Counted from the stretch's first letter, positions 1-7,437 are shown. The stretch: 16,694 bases of DNA from Desulfovibrio sp. UBA6121 (GCA_002422505.1 DIVX01000131.1:1-16694); one strand, 5' to 3'. Notes: generated by a model not told the origin, from the letters alone. Numbers and translations: made by a program.

Positions 1-457
1 AGCCCTTGGCGCGCGTCCACTGCCCGTCGCGGTTTTGCAGGTCGCGCGCGGTCACGTCGTTGGCGCAGGAGTAGCCGAACAAATGGCGCGGGGCGTCGGC
101 CTCGCTCACATGGCGCGCGGTGCGGCCAATCACCAGCGCCAGCTCCGCCTCATAGTCCACCCGCTCGGAACACGCGGGCAGGACGATGGGATCGCCGGGG
201 CCGATGACGGAACTGGGCGGCTTGAGAAAGAGCACGGGCTCCTCCGGCACGGGGTGGCCCATCTCGCGGGCGTGGTCGTGGTAGTTCAGCCCCACGCACA
301 CAACCTTGCTGGGCCGCACCAGCGGCAAAAGCTCCACCTCGGCGAAGGGAATCTCGTCGGGCAGGTTCTCCTCGTTGTTCAGGCAGCGCAGGGTTTCCGG
401 GCTGGTGATGGCGGCGTAGAAGGAGCGGTCGCGGTAGCGGACGCGGATGATGCGCAT
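1..457 (-). CDS. Fumarylacetoacetate hydrolase (FAH) family protein, partial
   Basis: The first 152 residues are visible; the C-terminal part lies beyond the window start. FAH-family enzymes hydrolyse or decarboxylate acylpyruvates and related keto-acids using a divalent metal. The sequence shows the family pattern: NYHDHAREMG (58-67) carries the likely catalytic His60 and Glu64; DYEAELALVIG (101-111) supplies metal-ligand candidates Glu103 and Glu105; FGYSCANDVTARD (127-139) supplies Asp134. The short N-terminal lead before the core resembles bacterial acylpyruvase or 2-hydroxyhepta-2,4-diene-1,7-dioate isomerase-like members. The ATG at 457 lies only 10 bases after the stop of the receiver-domain gene, so the two are probably co-transcribed. 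The exact substrate cannot be read from sequence; oxaloacetate decarboxylase-like activity is also possible. The family call is firm. Confidence 0.93.
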   Translation of the reverse strand, partial: MRIIRVRYRDRSFYAAITSPETLRCLNNEENLPDEIPFAEVELLPLVRPSKVVCVGLNYHDHAREMGHPVPEEPVLFLKPPSSVIGPGDPIVLPACSERVDYEAELALVIGRTARHVSEADAPRHLFGYSCANDVTARDLQNRDGQWTRAKG

Positions 458-467
458 TGGAAGCCTG

Positions 468-854
468 CTAGCCCTTTGCCGTCTTGCGGCGGTCAAAGGC
501 GATGTGGATGATGCCCAGAAGCTCATCCATGGGATAGGGCTTGAGCAGATAATCCGACCCGCCGTGGGTTATCATCTCGGCGGCGATGTCCACCGAGGCG
601 TGCCCGGTCAAAATAACGACCTCAAGGTCGGGGTCGATCTTCTTCATCTCGATCAGGGTTTCCTGCCCGCTCATGCCCGGCATTTTCACGTCCAGCAGAG
701 CGATGTCGTGGGGCTCGCGCCGCAGAATCTCCAGGGCGCTCTGCCCGCTGTCGGCCACGGTCACGGTCATGCCGTGGGCGGTAAGCAGCTTGCTCAGCGT
801 ATTGCGGAAGCGTTCCTCGTCATCCACCACCAGCACTTTAATGACCTCGGCCAT
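468..854 (-). CDS. Stand-alone response regulator receiver domain protein (CheY-like)
   Basis: A 128-residue protein that is one complete receiver domain with no output domain. The acidic pocket is Asp11-Asp12, the phospho-acceptor is Asp55 in LLDVKMPG, the switch Thr is Thr83 in ILTGH, and the conserved Lys is Lys105 in LLKPYP. Such single-domain regulators take a phosphoryl group from a histidine kinase and act by protein contact rather than DNA binding. No kinase gene is visible next to it. The start is fixed by AAGGAG on the minus strand at about 863-869, just upstream of the ATG at 854. It is followed after 10 bases by the FAH-family gene, an odd pairing of signalling with a metabolic enzyme. 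Its partner kinase and output are unknown. Family certain, role open. Confidence 0.95.
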   Translation of the reverse strand: MAEVIKVLVVDDEERFRNTLSKLLTAHGMTVTVADSGQSALEILRREPHDIALLDVKMPGMSGQETLIEMKKIDPDLEVVILTGHASVDIAAEMITHGGSDYLLKPYPMDELLGIIHIAFDRRKTAKG

Positions 855-1104
855 GCTGCCCTCTCCTTGTCAGTCGTTGCGGACGGGAGCTGAACCACGG
901 GCCTGCGCCCGTGCTCCGCGTTTCATGCCACATTGCCGGGGCTTCGTCGAGGGGGGACAGGCCGTTTCAAACCCATGGCGCGCTCTTGCAATCCTGGCCC
1001 GGCCCCCGGTGGCCCCTTTCGCCCCGGCGGCCTTTACGCTATGAGGCGAAGCGGCCGCCGCACAGGCCGCCCGCGCCCCGCGCGCTACCAAAACGAGGTG
1101 ATTC
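855..1104. other. Divergent intergenic region between the receiver gene and lrgA
   Basis: This 250-base stretch must hold promoters for both the minus-strand receiver gene and the plus-strand lrgAB pair. I see no convincing -35/-10 pair. A perfect 7-bp inverted repeat with a 4-base loop lies at 896-913 (CACGGGC / GCCCGTG). It has no following T-run, so it is not an intrinsic terminator; it could be a protein-binding site or a chance GC hairpin. Confidence 0.4.
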
Positions 1105-1467
1105 ATGACACAGACGCTCAAGGCCCTGGGACAACTCGCACTGCTCTGGGCTATATACCTGGGCAGCACCTGGCTGGTGGGCTTCCTCGGCCTGCCCATT
1201 CCCGGCAACGTGGTAGGGGTGGTGCTGCTGTTCAGCCTGCTCTGCCTGGGGGTCGTGAAGCTTGAATATGTGGAGCTTGCGGCGGATTTGCTGCTCAAGC
1301 ACTTGGTGTTCTTTTTTGTGCCCATCGCCGTGGGGCTTATGGAATGGGGCGGCGTGTTCCGCGAATACGGGCTGACCCTGGCCCTGGCCATAGTGCTGAG
1401 CGCGGTGCTGCCCCTGCTGGCCGTGGGCGGGCTGACGCAACTGTTGAACGCAAGGCGGCGCGCATGA
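1105..1467 (+). CDS. lrgA: CidA/LrgA family holin-like membrane protein
   Basis: A 120-residue, very hydrophobic protein with four predicted membrane segments at roughly 6-26, 31-51, 62-80 and 86-109, the usual size and topology of CidA/LrgA. Family motifs are PIPGNVVG (31-38) and VFFFVPIAVGLM (68-79). In Gram-positive bacteria these proteins are described as holin/antiholin-like modulators of murein hydrolase export and have been linked to overflow-metabolite transport; their role in Gram-negative bacteria is less clear. The stop overlaps the start of the next gene (ATGA), so it forms a translationally coupled pair with lrgB. The ATG at 1105 follows a GAGGTG element. No LytTR-type regulator is nearby. 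The cidA versus lrgA label cannot be decided from sequence. Confidence 0.9.
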   Translation: MTQTLKALGQLALLWAIYLGSTWLVGFLGLPIPGNVVGVVLLFSLLCLGVVKLEYVELAADLLLKHLVFFFVPIAVGLMEWGGVFREYGLTLALAIVLSAVLPLLAVGGLTQLLNARRRA

Positions 1468-2150
1468 GCACCACCCTCCTGTGCATCGGCCTTACCCTGG
1501 CGGCCTACGCGGGCGTGCGCGCCCTGTACCTGCGCTACCGGCACCCGCTGCTGAACGTGGTGGCCCTGGGCGCCGGGCTGGTCATAGCCGCCCTGCTGGC
1601 CCTGCACATTCCCTACGCCGATTACGTTCCGGCTCAGAAGATCATGACCGCCCTGCTCGGCCCGGCCACGGTGGGCCTGGCGGTGCCGCTGTACCGCTAC
1701 CGGAGCCTGCTTCTGCGCGCCGCCCCGGCCATTCTGGGCAGCGTGGCCCTGGGCGCGGTTCTGGCCATGCTTTCGGCCGGGGGCATCGCCAAGCTCGGCG
1801 GCCTGCCCCAGGATGTTGTGGTCTCCATTTTGCCCAAGGGCGTCAGCATCCCCTTCGCGGTGGAAATCGCCCAAATCTATCATGGCATTCCGGCCCTGGC
1901 GGCGGCCTTTGTGGTGGCCACGGGCACCTTGGGTTCGCTTTTCGGCGGCTGGCTGCTCACCCTGGCCCGCGTGCGCGACCCCATGGCGCGCGGCCTGGCC
2001 CTGGGCACGGTGTCGCACGGGCAGGGCACGGCCACGGCCCTCATGGAGGGCGAGCAGCAGGGGGCCATGGCCGGGCTGGCCATGATTCTGGCGGGCATTT
2101 GCACTGCCGGCTTCGCGCCCTTGGCGGTGCTGCTGCTGGGCCTGGGCTAG
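1464..2150 (+). CDS. lrgB: LrgB/CidB family inner-membrane protein
   Basis: A 228-residue polytopic membrane protein, normal length for LrgB/CidB (YohK-like). Family signatures are LGPATVGLAVPLY (65-77), SILPKGVSIPFAVEI (121-135) and a conserved glycine/histidine stretch at 175-192 with SHGQGTATA. The family is the partner of CidA/LrgA and has been proposed to transport small organic acids or modulate autolysis. I chose the ATG at 1464 because it overlaps the lrgA stop by four bases and gives the family's usual N-terminus; an in-frame start further upstream would run through lrgA in another frame and is rejected. The gene ends 114 bases before the convergent cbiK stop. Confidence 0.92.
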   Translation: MSTTLLCIGLTLAAYAGVRALYLRYRHPLLNVVALGAGLVIAALLALHIPYADYVPAQKIMTALLGPATVGLAVPLYRYRSLLLRAAPAILGSVALGAVLAMLSAGGIAKLGGLPQDVVVSILPKGVSIPFAVEIAQIYHGIPALAAAFVVATGTLGSLFGGWLLTLARVRDPMARGLALGTVSHGQGTATALMEGEQQGAMAGLAMILAGICTAGFAPLAVLLLGLG

Positions 2151-2264
2151 GCGGGGAGCCGCGCGCCCCTGGCCTGGGGGCGGCACAAGCGGGAACTGCT
2201 GGCGGGGATTTCGGGAACAAGGGGCTCGCGGGGTGCGCTGGCCTGGGGCTTCAATCTTCTTTGG
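2151..2264. other. Convergent intergenic region between lrgB and cbiK, with weak hairpin
   Basis: Two converging genes end here. An inverted repeat CGCCCC / GGGGCG (2164-2169 and 2177-2182, 7-base loop) could form a short GC hairpin. Neither strand has a U-run after it, so termination here is unproven. Confidence 0.3.
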
Positions 2265-3083
2265 TCAGGCCACCGGGCGATTCTCCGGGTTGGCCTCCAG
2301 GCGCTCCACGGCCTCGCGCAGGTGGTCCAGCCACACCGCCGCCAGGGCCGGGTGTTCGCCCGCGCCCTTCACGTGGGCCTCGCAGGTGAAGCCCGCACGG
2401 GTGAGGCCCGCGCGCCAGGAATTCTTGCCCTCGCCCGCCATGTCACGCGTGGCATGCACCCCGCGTGCGAACAAAAGCGGCATGAGATGCACCTTGGCCG
2501 CGCCCAGCGTCCGCAGTTCGTCCACCTTGGCGGCCAGGCCGGGCTCGGCCTCCAGCGCGCCGATAAGCACCAGCGGGTCCAGGGCGCGCAGTTCGTCGGC
2601 CAGATCCTGATACACGGCGTTGGCGCGGCCGCGCGTGCCGTGGCCCATGAGCAGCACCGCCTCGCCCGGCTGGCGCGGCGGCAGCACGGTCAGCAAGGTC
2701 TGCGCCACCAGGCGCACGTCTGCCGCGTTGCCCAGAAGCGGCCGTCCGAGCTCGATGCGCTCAAAGCCCTGCCCGCCCTTGAGCCCAGCCACCACGCGCT
2801 CCAGGCTCTTGAACTCGTCGCCGGGGATGACGTGCAGCGACTGCACGGCCAGGCGGGTTACGCCCTCGCGCGCCAGCCCCTTCAAGATGTCCTCCGGCGA
2901 CTGGCCCTGGCGGCTGTGCGCGCCCTTGTGGCGGCGCACCGTGCCGGAGGTCAGCGCCGTTTCCACGCGGTAGCCGGGGTACAAGCCGCAGGCGCGCGCG
3001 CGGATGGCGTCGAGGGAGGCCTCCGCCCCGGGCAGGCGCGAGCCGAAGGCGGCAAGGAGGATGGCGTTGTGCGTTTCTGGCAT
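2265..3083 (-). CDS. cbiK: Sirohydrochlorin cobaltochelatase, CbiK type
   Basis: A 272-residue class II chelatase that inserts Co2+ (possibly Fe2+) into sirohydrochlorin, the first committed step of anaerobic cobalamin synthesis. The N-terminal strand AILLAAFGS, the SLHVIPGDEFKSL stretch (82-94), LLMGHGTRG (144-152) and PLLFARGVHATRDMAGE (202-218) match CbiK. The histidines equivalent to the metal-binding pair of Salmonella CbiK are His148 and His210, with Glu178 as a possible third ligand. The ATG at 3083 gives the standard cytoplasmic start. A TTG at 3200 would add 39 residues, but these lack basic n-region residues and do not make a convincing signal peptide, so a periplasmic form, known in Desulfovibrio, is less likely. 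No strong ribosome-binding site precedes 3083. The gene lies downstream of polA on the same strand, separated by transposase remnants. Confidence 0.92.
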   Translation of the reverse strand: MPETHNAILLAAFGSRLPGAEASLDAIRARACGLYPGYRVETALTSGTVRRHKGAHSRQGQSPEDILKGLAREGVTRLAVQSLHVIPGDEFKSLERVVAGLKGGQGFERIELGRPLLGNAADVRLVAQTLLTVLPPRQPGEAVLLMGHGTRGRANAVYQDLADELRALDPLVLIGALEAEPGLAAKVDELRTLGAAKVHLMPLLFARGVHATRDMAGEGKNSWRAGLTRAGFTCEAHVKGAGEHPALAAVWLDHLREAVERLEANPENRPVA

Positions 3084-3183
3084 GCGGGCCGGACTGTAGC
3101 GCAGAACAACGCGGCCCGAAAGGAATTTCTGGCCCGCGCGCGGGGGCCGGGAAACGGCGGTGGAAAGCCGAAACGGCAGCGCA

Positions 3184-3230
3184 AACGAAAGCGCCAGCAA
3201 GTTGCCCCGCTGGCCCCACGATTACAATCA
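3184..3230 (+). pseudogene. Degenerate fragment of IS481-like transposase C-terminal coding region (copy 1)
   Basis: In its own frame this short piece reads NESASKLPRWPHDYN, a decayed copy of the transposase segment found 98 bases further on in another frame. The DNA of 3184-3227 matches 3282-3325 at 39 of 44 positions. There is no continuing open frame and no catalytic residue. It is either a tandem duplication or the relic of a second insertion of the same element. Confidence 0.6.
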
Positions 3231-3325
3231 TTGCAGCAAACGTTGCGTGTTGCCCGGCGCGCCGCCAGCTATGCAAATTCAGACGAAAGAGCCAGCGAGT
3301 TGCCCCGCTGGCTCCACGAATACAA
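3184..3325. repeat. Imperfect direct repeat (44 bp, 39/44 identical) within transposase remnants
   Basis: Copies lie at 3184-3227 and 3282-3325. The five mismatches and the frame difference show the two copies have decayed independently. The 54 bases between them have no recognisable coding content. Confidence 0.85.
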
Positions 3326-3416
3326 CTTTTACAGGAATCACTCTGCGTTACAAGACAAAACACCCACCAGCCGAGTTGGAGAGGCTGTGAACAACGTCTT
3401 GCAACTCCACAGCTAG
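3270..3416 (+). pseudogene. C-terminal remnant of IS481-family transposase (copy 2)
   Basis: These 48 codons read YANSDERASELPRWLHEYNF followed by YRNHSALQDKTPTSR and end NNVLQLHS, the typical C-terminus of IS481-family (integrase-core, rve) transposases, where the pattern is LPxWLHxYNxxRPHxxLxxxxPxSR and the end is NNLLRLHS. The DDE catalytic core is absent, so this is a 3' remnant. The frame has no start codon or ribosome-binding site of its own. Its stop shares the palindrome CTAG (3413-3416) with the stop of convergent polA. The stretch is visibly more AT-rich than its neighbours, consistent with foreign origin. No terminal inverted repeats were found. Confidence 0.8.
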
Positions 3417-6400
3417 TGCGCCTCGGCCCAATTGCGGCCCTGGCCCACATCGACCTTGAGGGGCACGGCCAGGGAAACCACGCCCTGCATGAGGCGCGAA
3501 AGCTCCTGCGCCGCAGCCGGGGCCTCGGCCTCCGGCACCTCCAGCAGCAGTTCGTCGTGCACTTGCAGAATAAGCTTGGCGTTCAGCCGCGCCAACTCCG
3601 GGCTGTCATACACCCGCAGCATGGCCAGCTTGATGACATCGGCCGCGCTGCCCTGGATGACGGTGTTCACCGCCTGCCTGCGCGCCTGGGCCTGCACCTG
3701 CTGGTTGCGCGAGAAAAGCTCTGGCAAGAGCCTGCGGCGGCCCGCCAGGGTAGTGACGTAGCCGCGCGTGAGGGCCTCCTGCACCAGGCCCTCGTAGAAG
3801 TCCTTCAGCGTGCCCAGCTTCTCGAAGTAGCGGGCGATGAACTCCTTGGCCTGATTGGTGCTGATGCCCAGTTCCCGCGCCAGCTTCTGAGGCCCCATGC
3901 CGTAAATGAGCCCGAAGTTGATGGTCTTGGCCCCGCGCCGCTCGTCCGGGGTGATGTCCCCCGCGTCCTTGTCGAACAACAGGGCGGCGGTGCGGCTGTG
4001 GATGTCCTCGTCCTTCTGGAAGGCGTCCAGCAGTGCGGGATCTTTTGAAAAGTGCGCCAACACGCGCAGCTCTACCTGGGAATAGTCCGCGCCCACAAAG
4101 AGCATGCCCGGCGAGGCCACGAAGCAGGCCCGCATGCGCGCGCCCTGCGGCCCGCGAATGGGAATGTTCTGCAGGTTCGGGCCGGAGCTGGAAAGCCGCC
4201 CGGTGGCCGTGGCCAGCTGGTTGAAGCGCGTGTGCAGGCGGCCGGAGGCGTCGGCCAGGCGCGGCATGGGCTCCAGGTAGGTGGAGCGCAGCTTCTCCGC
4301 CACGCGAAAGGCCAGGATCTCCTCGATGATCGGGTGCTGCCCGGCGAGCTTTTCCAGGGCGTCGCTGCCGGTGGAAAGCGCGCCGCCGGGGGTTTTGCCC
4401 GCAGGCTTGAGCCCCAGCTTCTTGAACAGCACCTCGGCCAGTTGCTGGCTGGAGCGCACGTTGAGGGGCGCGCCCGCAAGCTCCTGGATGCGCGCGCCGT
4501 GCCGGTCCACCTGGGCGCTCACCTCATCGAGAAAGCTCTTGAAGGCGGCGAAATCGATGCGCACGCCCCGGCGCTCCATGGCGGCCAGCACCGGAATGAG
4601 CGGGGTTTCCAGCTCGCGCAGCAGGTCCAGCAGCCCGGCGTCCTTCAGGCGGCGCGTAAGCACGCGCAGGCAGGAAAGCGCCGCCAGGGCCTGGGCCTCG
4701 GCATGGGGAACCGGCTCCCCTTCGGGGGTTTCCTGGGGGGAGGCGTCTGCTCCGGCGGCGTCCACTCCGGCGTCCTCCGGGTCGGCAAAGGGATCGGGCG
4801 CAATGAACAGGGCCGAGCGCAGGCGCTCGAAGGAATAATTGCGGTCCTCAGGGTTCAGCAGATACGCGGCCAGGCCCAGGTCGAACCAGGCCGCCAGCGG
4901 CACGCCGCCCCAGGCCGGGCTGCGGCGCAAGAGCTCCTGCAGGCTGGGCGCGGCGATCTGCGCTGCCGGGGCCAAGCGCGCAATGAGCGCCTCGTCCGGC
5001 CCGGCGTACACCAGCTCGCCCGCGTCGCCCTCGCAGGCGATGCGGAACCCGCCCGCCAGCCCGCCCAAGAGGCCGGGCATGCTCTCGCCCAGGGGCACCA
5101 GGCCCACCACGCGGCCCGTAAAGTCCGGCAGGGCCGAGGCGTCGTCCACGTGGCGCAGGGCCAGGGGCGGCACATTGGCGGCAGAGGCCGGAGTGAAGGA
5201 CAGCAGCGAAGCCGAGGCCGCCGGGGCGTTGCCCGCAGGGGCGTTTCCTGCCGTGGTCGTGGCCGTGGCCGTGGCCGTGGGCGCGCCGAAGAGCGAGAAC
5301 TGCGGGGCCGCCGCCTGGGCCGCCGCCTTGGCTTTGGCCTTGGTCGTAGAGCTTACCGGCGCGACAAAGGACGCCGTGGCCTCGGACATGGGGATACCCG
5401 TGGGCGCACCCGTGAACGCACCCATAGACGCAAGGGACGCCTGCGGCGTGGGCAATACCAGCGGCGCGTGCGCGCCCTGCTCCCACGGCGGCGGGCCGTT
5501 GTACGAGGCCGAGGCCAGGGGCGCGGCCGCAGCGTTCTGCCCCGGCAAAGGAATTTCGCGCAGCAGGGTGCGGAACTCGTAGGTGCGTAAAAAGTCTGCC
5601 AGTTTCGCCACATCCGGCGGCTGCACGGCCAGGGCGTCCAGGGTCAGGTCCGGGCAGCAGCCCAGGCGCAGGCGCGTCAGCTCGCGATACAGAAACACGT
5701 CGTCCATGCGCCCTTCAAGCTTCTTGCGAAAGCTCTCCGGCAGGCGCTTATCGCCCGCTTCCTCGCCCGCGCGCAGGTCCTCCAGGGTGGGAAAGTCGTG
5801 AATGACCTTGAGCGCCGTCTTGGGGCCAACGCCCGGCAGGCCGGGAATGTTGTCCGAGCTGTCGCCCATCAGGGCTTGCAGATCCGGCCACTGGGCCGGG
5901 CGGATGCCCAGTTCGGCCACGAAGTCGGCCTCGCCCGTGACCTTTTCGTTCTTGCCCGCCGGGTCCCACAAATACACGCTGGGGGTCAGGCACTGCTTCA
6001 GGTCCTTGTCCGAGGCCACCAGGATCACCGGGCGCTCGGCCTGGTGCGCGGCGGCCAAGCTGGCGATGCAGTCGTCGGCCTCTATGCCGTCGGAAATGGT
6101 AAGCGACAGGCCCAGCAGACGCACGGCCTCGCGCAGGGGCTCTATCTGCACGGCCAGGTCCTCTGGCATTTTGGGGCGCTGGGCCTTGTAGGGTTCGAAC
6201 ATCTCATGGCGGAAGGTCGGCCCCTTGCCGTCCATGAAAAAACCCACGTACTTGGGCCGCTCGTCGCGCAGAATGCGCAGCAGAATGCGCAGCACGATGA
6301 AGATGGCGTTGGTGGGCAGACCGTCGGAGCGCTTCAGGTCCGGGTAGGCGTAAAAGCCCCGGTAGAGAAAGCTGGTGCCATCGACAAGATACAGCGGCTC

Positions 6401-6436
6401 GGCGTCGCCGAGGTTCAGGCGTGCTTTGAGGGACAT
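3413..6436 (-). CDS. polA: DNA polymerase I
   Basis: A 1007-residue family A polymerase used in Okazaki-fragment maturation and excision repair. Domains: 5'-3' flap exonuclease about 10-295 (EADDC at 119-123, SDKDL at 142-146, GDSSDNIPG at 191-199, helix-hairpin-helix LPGVGPKTAL at 200-209); an unusual Ala/Thr/Pro-rich linker about 300-425; a 3'-5' exonuclease-like domain about 430-600; polymerase domain about 610-1007 with motif A DYSQVELR (784-791), motif B RRGAKTINFGLIYG (833-846) and motif C HDE (960-962). The proofreading domain lacks the canonical DxE catalytic pair, so it is probably inactive, as in several other bacterial PolA proteins. It ends NWAEAH, the canonical terminus. At about 80 residues longer than the 928-residue E. 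coli protein, the excess sits in the linker and an acidic insert at about 548-580. It starts 5 bases after the DHH gene and is probably co-transcribed with it. Confidence 0.98.
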   Translation of the reverse strand: MSLKARLNLGDAEPLYLVDGTSFLYRGFYAYPDLKRSDGLPTNAIFIVLRILLRILRDERPKYVGFFMDGKGPTFRHEMFEPYKAQRPKMPEDLAVQIEPLREAVRLLGLSLTISDGIEADDCIASLAAAHQAERPVILVASDKDLKQCLTPSVYLWDPAGKNEKVTGEADFVAELGIRPAQWPDLQALMGDSSDNIPGLPGVGPKTALKVIHDFPTLEDLRAGEEAGDKRLPESFRKKLEGRMDDVFLYRELTRLRLGCCPDLTLDALAVQPPDVAKLADFLRTYEFRTLLREIPLPGQNAAAAPLASASYNGPPPWEQGAHAPLVLPTPQASLASMGAFTGAPTGIPMSEATASFVAPVSSTTKAKAKAAAQAAAPQFSLFGAPTATATATTTAGNAPAGNAPAASASLLSFTPASAANVPPLALRHVDDASALPDFTGRVVGLVPLGESMPGLLGGLAGGFRIACEGDAGELVYAGPDEALIARLAPAAQIAAPSLQELLRRSPAWGGVPLAAWFDLGLAAYLLNPEDRNYSFERLRSALFIAPDPFADPEDAGVDAAGADASPQETPEGEPVPHAEAQALAALSCLRVLTRRLKDAGLLDLLRELETPLIPVLAAMERRGVRIDFAAFKSFLDEVSAQVDRHGARIQELAGAPLNVRSSQQLAEVLFKKLGLKPAGKTPGGALSTGSDALEKLAGQHPIIEEILAFRVAEKLRSTYLEPMPRLADASGRLHTRFNQLATATGRLSSSGPNLQNIPIRGPQGARMRACFVASPGMLFVGADYSQVELRVLAHFSKDPALLDAFQKDEDIHSRTAALLFDKDAGDITPDERRGAKTINFGLIYGMGPQKLARELGISTNQAKEFIARYFEKLGTLKDFYEGLVQEALTRGYVTTLAGRRRLLPELFSRNQQVQAQARRQAVNTVIQGSAADVIKLAMLRVYDSPELARLNAKLILQVHDELLLEVPEAEAPAAAQELSRLMQGVVSLAVPLKVDVGQGRNWAEAH
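5251..5280. repeat. Hexanucleotide tandem repeat in polA linker
   Basis: Five units of CCGTGG, the second unit with one mismatch, lie within polA and encode an alternating Thr/Ala run at about residues 387-396. Because the unit is 6 bases, slippage would change linker length without breaking the frame. Confidence 0.85.
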
Positions 6437-6441
6437 GGCGC

Positions 6442-7437
6442 TTATATCCGCTGGAAGCCGGTGGTTTTGCCGCGCGAAAGCTTTTTCAGCAGGTACATTT
6501 CCGGGTCCTTGCCGTCCAGGGCCTCAAGGGGAATCTCCGCCCGGCCCGCGCCCTTGTGCCCGCCAGCGGAGCCGATGTCGCCGAAGAGCGAGGCCGCGAA
6601 CTTGCCGATGTCCTTGCGGATTCCATCGCCCCGGAAGATGACGACGAGCGTGTCGCCGCAGACGCCGGACACGGCGTCCCAGGAGATGGAGTGCACGCGC
6701 ATGAAGAAGTCGGCCACCACCACCAGGATGTCGGGGTTGTCCACCTTGCCCAGGTGCGCGGTAAGCCCGGTTCCTATGCGCCGCAGGTTGTAGAACGCGC
6801 GGGAGAAGTAGCGCATCCACTCCAGGTGGTATTCGCTGCGCACAATGCGGGTGATGAGCGTGTGGTCCGCGTACTTCGAAAGATACTTGAAGGCGTTGAT
6901 GTCGGCGTCGATGAACTTGCGCTGGAAGTTCAGGGTATCGGCCTTGATGCCGTAGAGCAGGGCCGAAGCCAGGAGCTTGGGCGGGCGTATCTCCAGGCGC
7001 TGCAGGTACTCGGTCAGCATGGAGCAGGTGGAGCCGAACTTGGGGCGGATGTCGACCACCGGGGCGTTCACCGGCTTGTCCGGCAAGATGGGGTGGTGGT
7101 CGATGACGACGCTGTAGTCGAGCTTGGCCAGCTCCGGGTGGTGGTGCGGCTGGCTGTCCACCAGGGCGAAGTGGTCGTACTGGGCGATGAGGTTCGGAAT
7201 GAGCTTGCGCGTGGGCACGCGCAGGTAGCGGATCATGGCCAGGTTGTCCGGGCGCTTGATCTCGTTCACATGGCCGATGCCGATATCCAGCACGCGCCGC
7301 GAAAGAACGGCCTTGAGCCCCAGGGCCGCGCCCATGGAGTCCGGGTCCGCGTTGATGACGATGAGCCAGCGCTGGTCTTTTGCAAGCAGGGGCAACAGCG
7401 CCTGGACCTTTTCGTCAGTCAGCTTGGATACGCCCAT
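6442..7437 (-). CDS. DHH-family phosphoesterase (NrnA-like oligoribonuclease/pAp phosphatase type)
   Basis: A 331-residue protein with an N-terminal DHH domain and a C-terminal DHHA1 domain. Motif I is NADPDSMG (29-36), giving Asp31 and Asp33; motif II is LVDSQP with Asp94; motif III is VIDHHP with Asp113-His114-His115; motif IV is KADT with Asp167. The DHHA1 glycine motif is GSAGGHKGAGRAEI (289-302). NrnA-type members degrade nanoRNAs and dephosphorylate pAp or cyclic-dinucleotide products. The histidine that normally opens motif I is Val27 here, so metal binding may differ from model enzymes and the precise substrate is uncertain. It overlaps the cobU 3' end by 23 bases; AAGGCGG precedes its ATG. 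polA follows 5 bases later, so it sits mid-operon. Confidence 0.88.
   Translation of the reverse strand: MGVSKLTDEKVQALLPLLAKDQRWLIVINADPDSMGAALGLKAVLSRRVLDIGIGHVNEIKRPDNLAMIRYLRVPTRKLIPNLIAQYDHFALVDSQPHHHPELAKLDYSVVIDHHPILPDKPVNAPVVDIRPKFGSTCSMLTEYLQRLEIRPPKLLASALLYGIKADTLNFQRKFIDADINAFKYLSKYADHTLITRIVRSEYHLEWMRYFSRAFYNLRRIGTGLTAHLGKVDNPDILVVVADFFMRVHSISWDAVSGVCGDTLVVIFRGDGIRKDIGKFAASLFGDIGSAGGHKGAGRAEIPLEALDGKDPEMYLLKKLSRGKTTGFQRI

Noticed and set aside
976..990. Sigma-54-like promoter upstream of lrgA (TGG...TTGCA)
   Set aside because: The GG and GC elements are 9 bases apart rather than the required 10, and in this GC-rich sequence such near-matches are expected by chance.
870..2186. Long minus-strand open frame (438 codons) opposite lrgA and lrgB
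   Set aside because: It is rich in Gln, Arg, Gly, Ala and His with no domain pattern, typical of antisense frames in GC-rich genes, while the plus strand encodes clear LrgA and LrgB.
3084..3200. N-terminal extension of cbiK from a TTG at 3200, as a possible periplasmic signal peptide
   Set aside because: The extension lacks basic residues before its hydrophobic part and has no good cleavage site, and the ATG at 3083 begins the family core. It also runs into the transposase-remnant repeat.
3084..3412. Cobalamin riboswitch upstream of cbiK
   Set aside because: I found no B12-box-like sequence on the minus strand there; the stretch is filled by transposase remnants. The 53-base gap upstream of putative cbiR is too short to hold one.
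4052..5590. Plus-strand open frame of 512 codons inside polA
   Set aside because: It lies opposite the conserved PolA domains and has no recognisable motifs; low-complexity Arg/Gly/Gln content marks it as a shadow.
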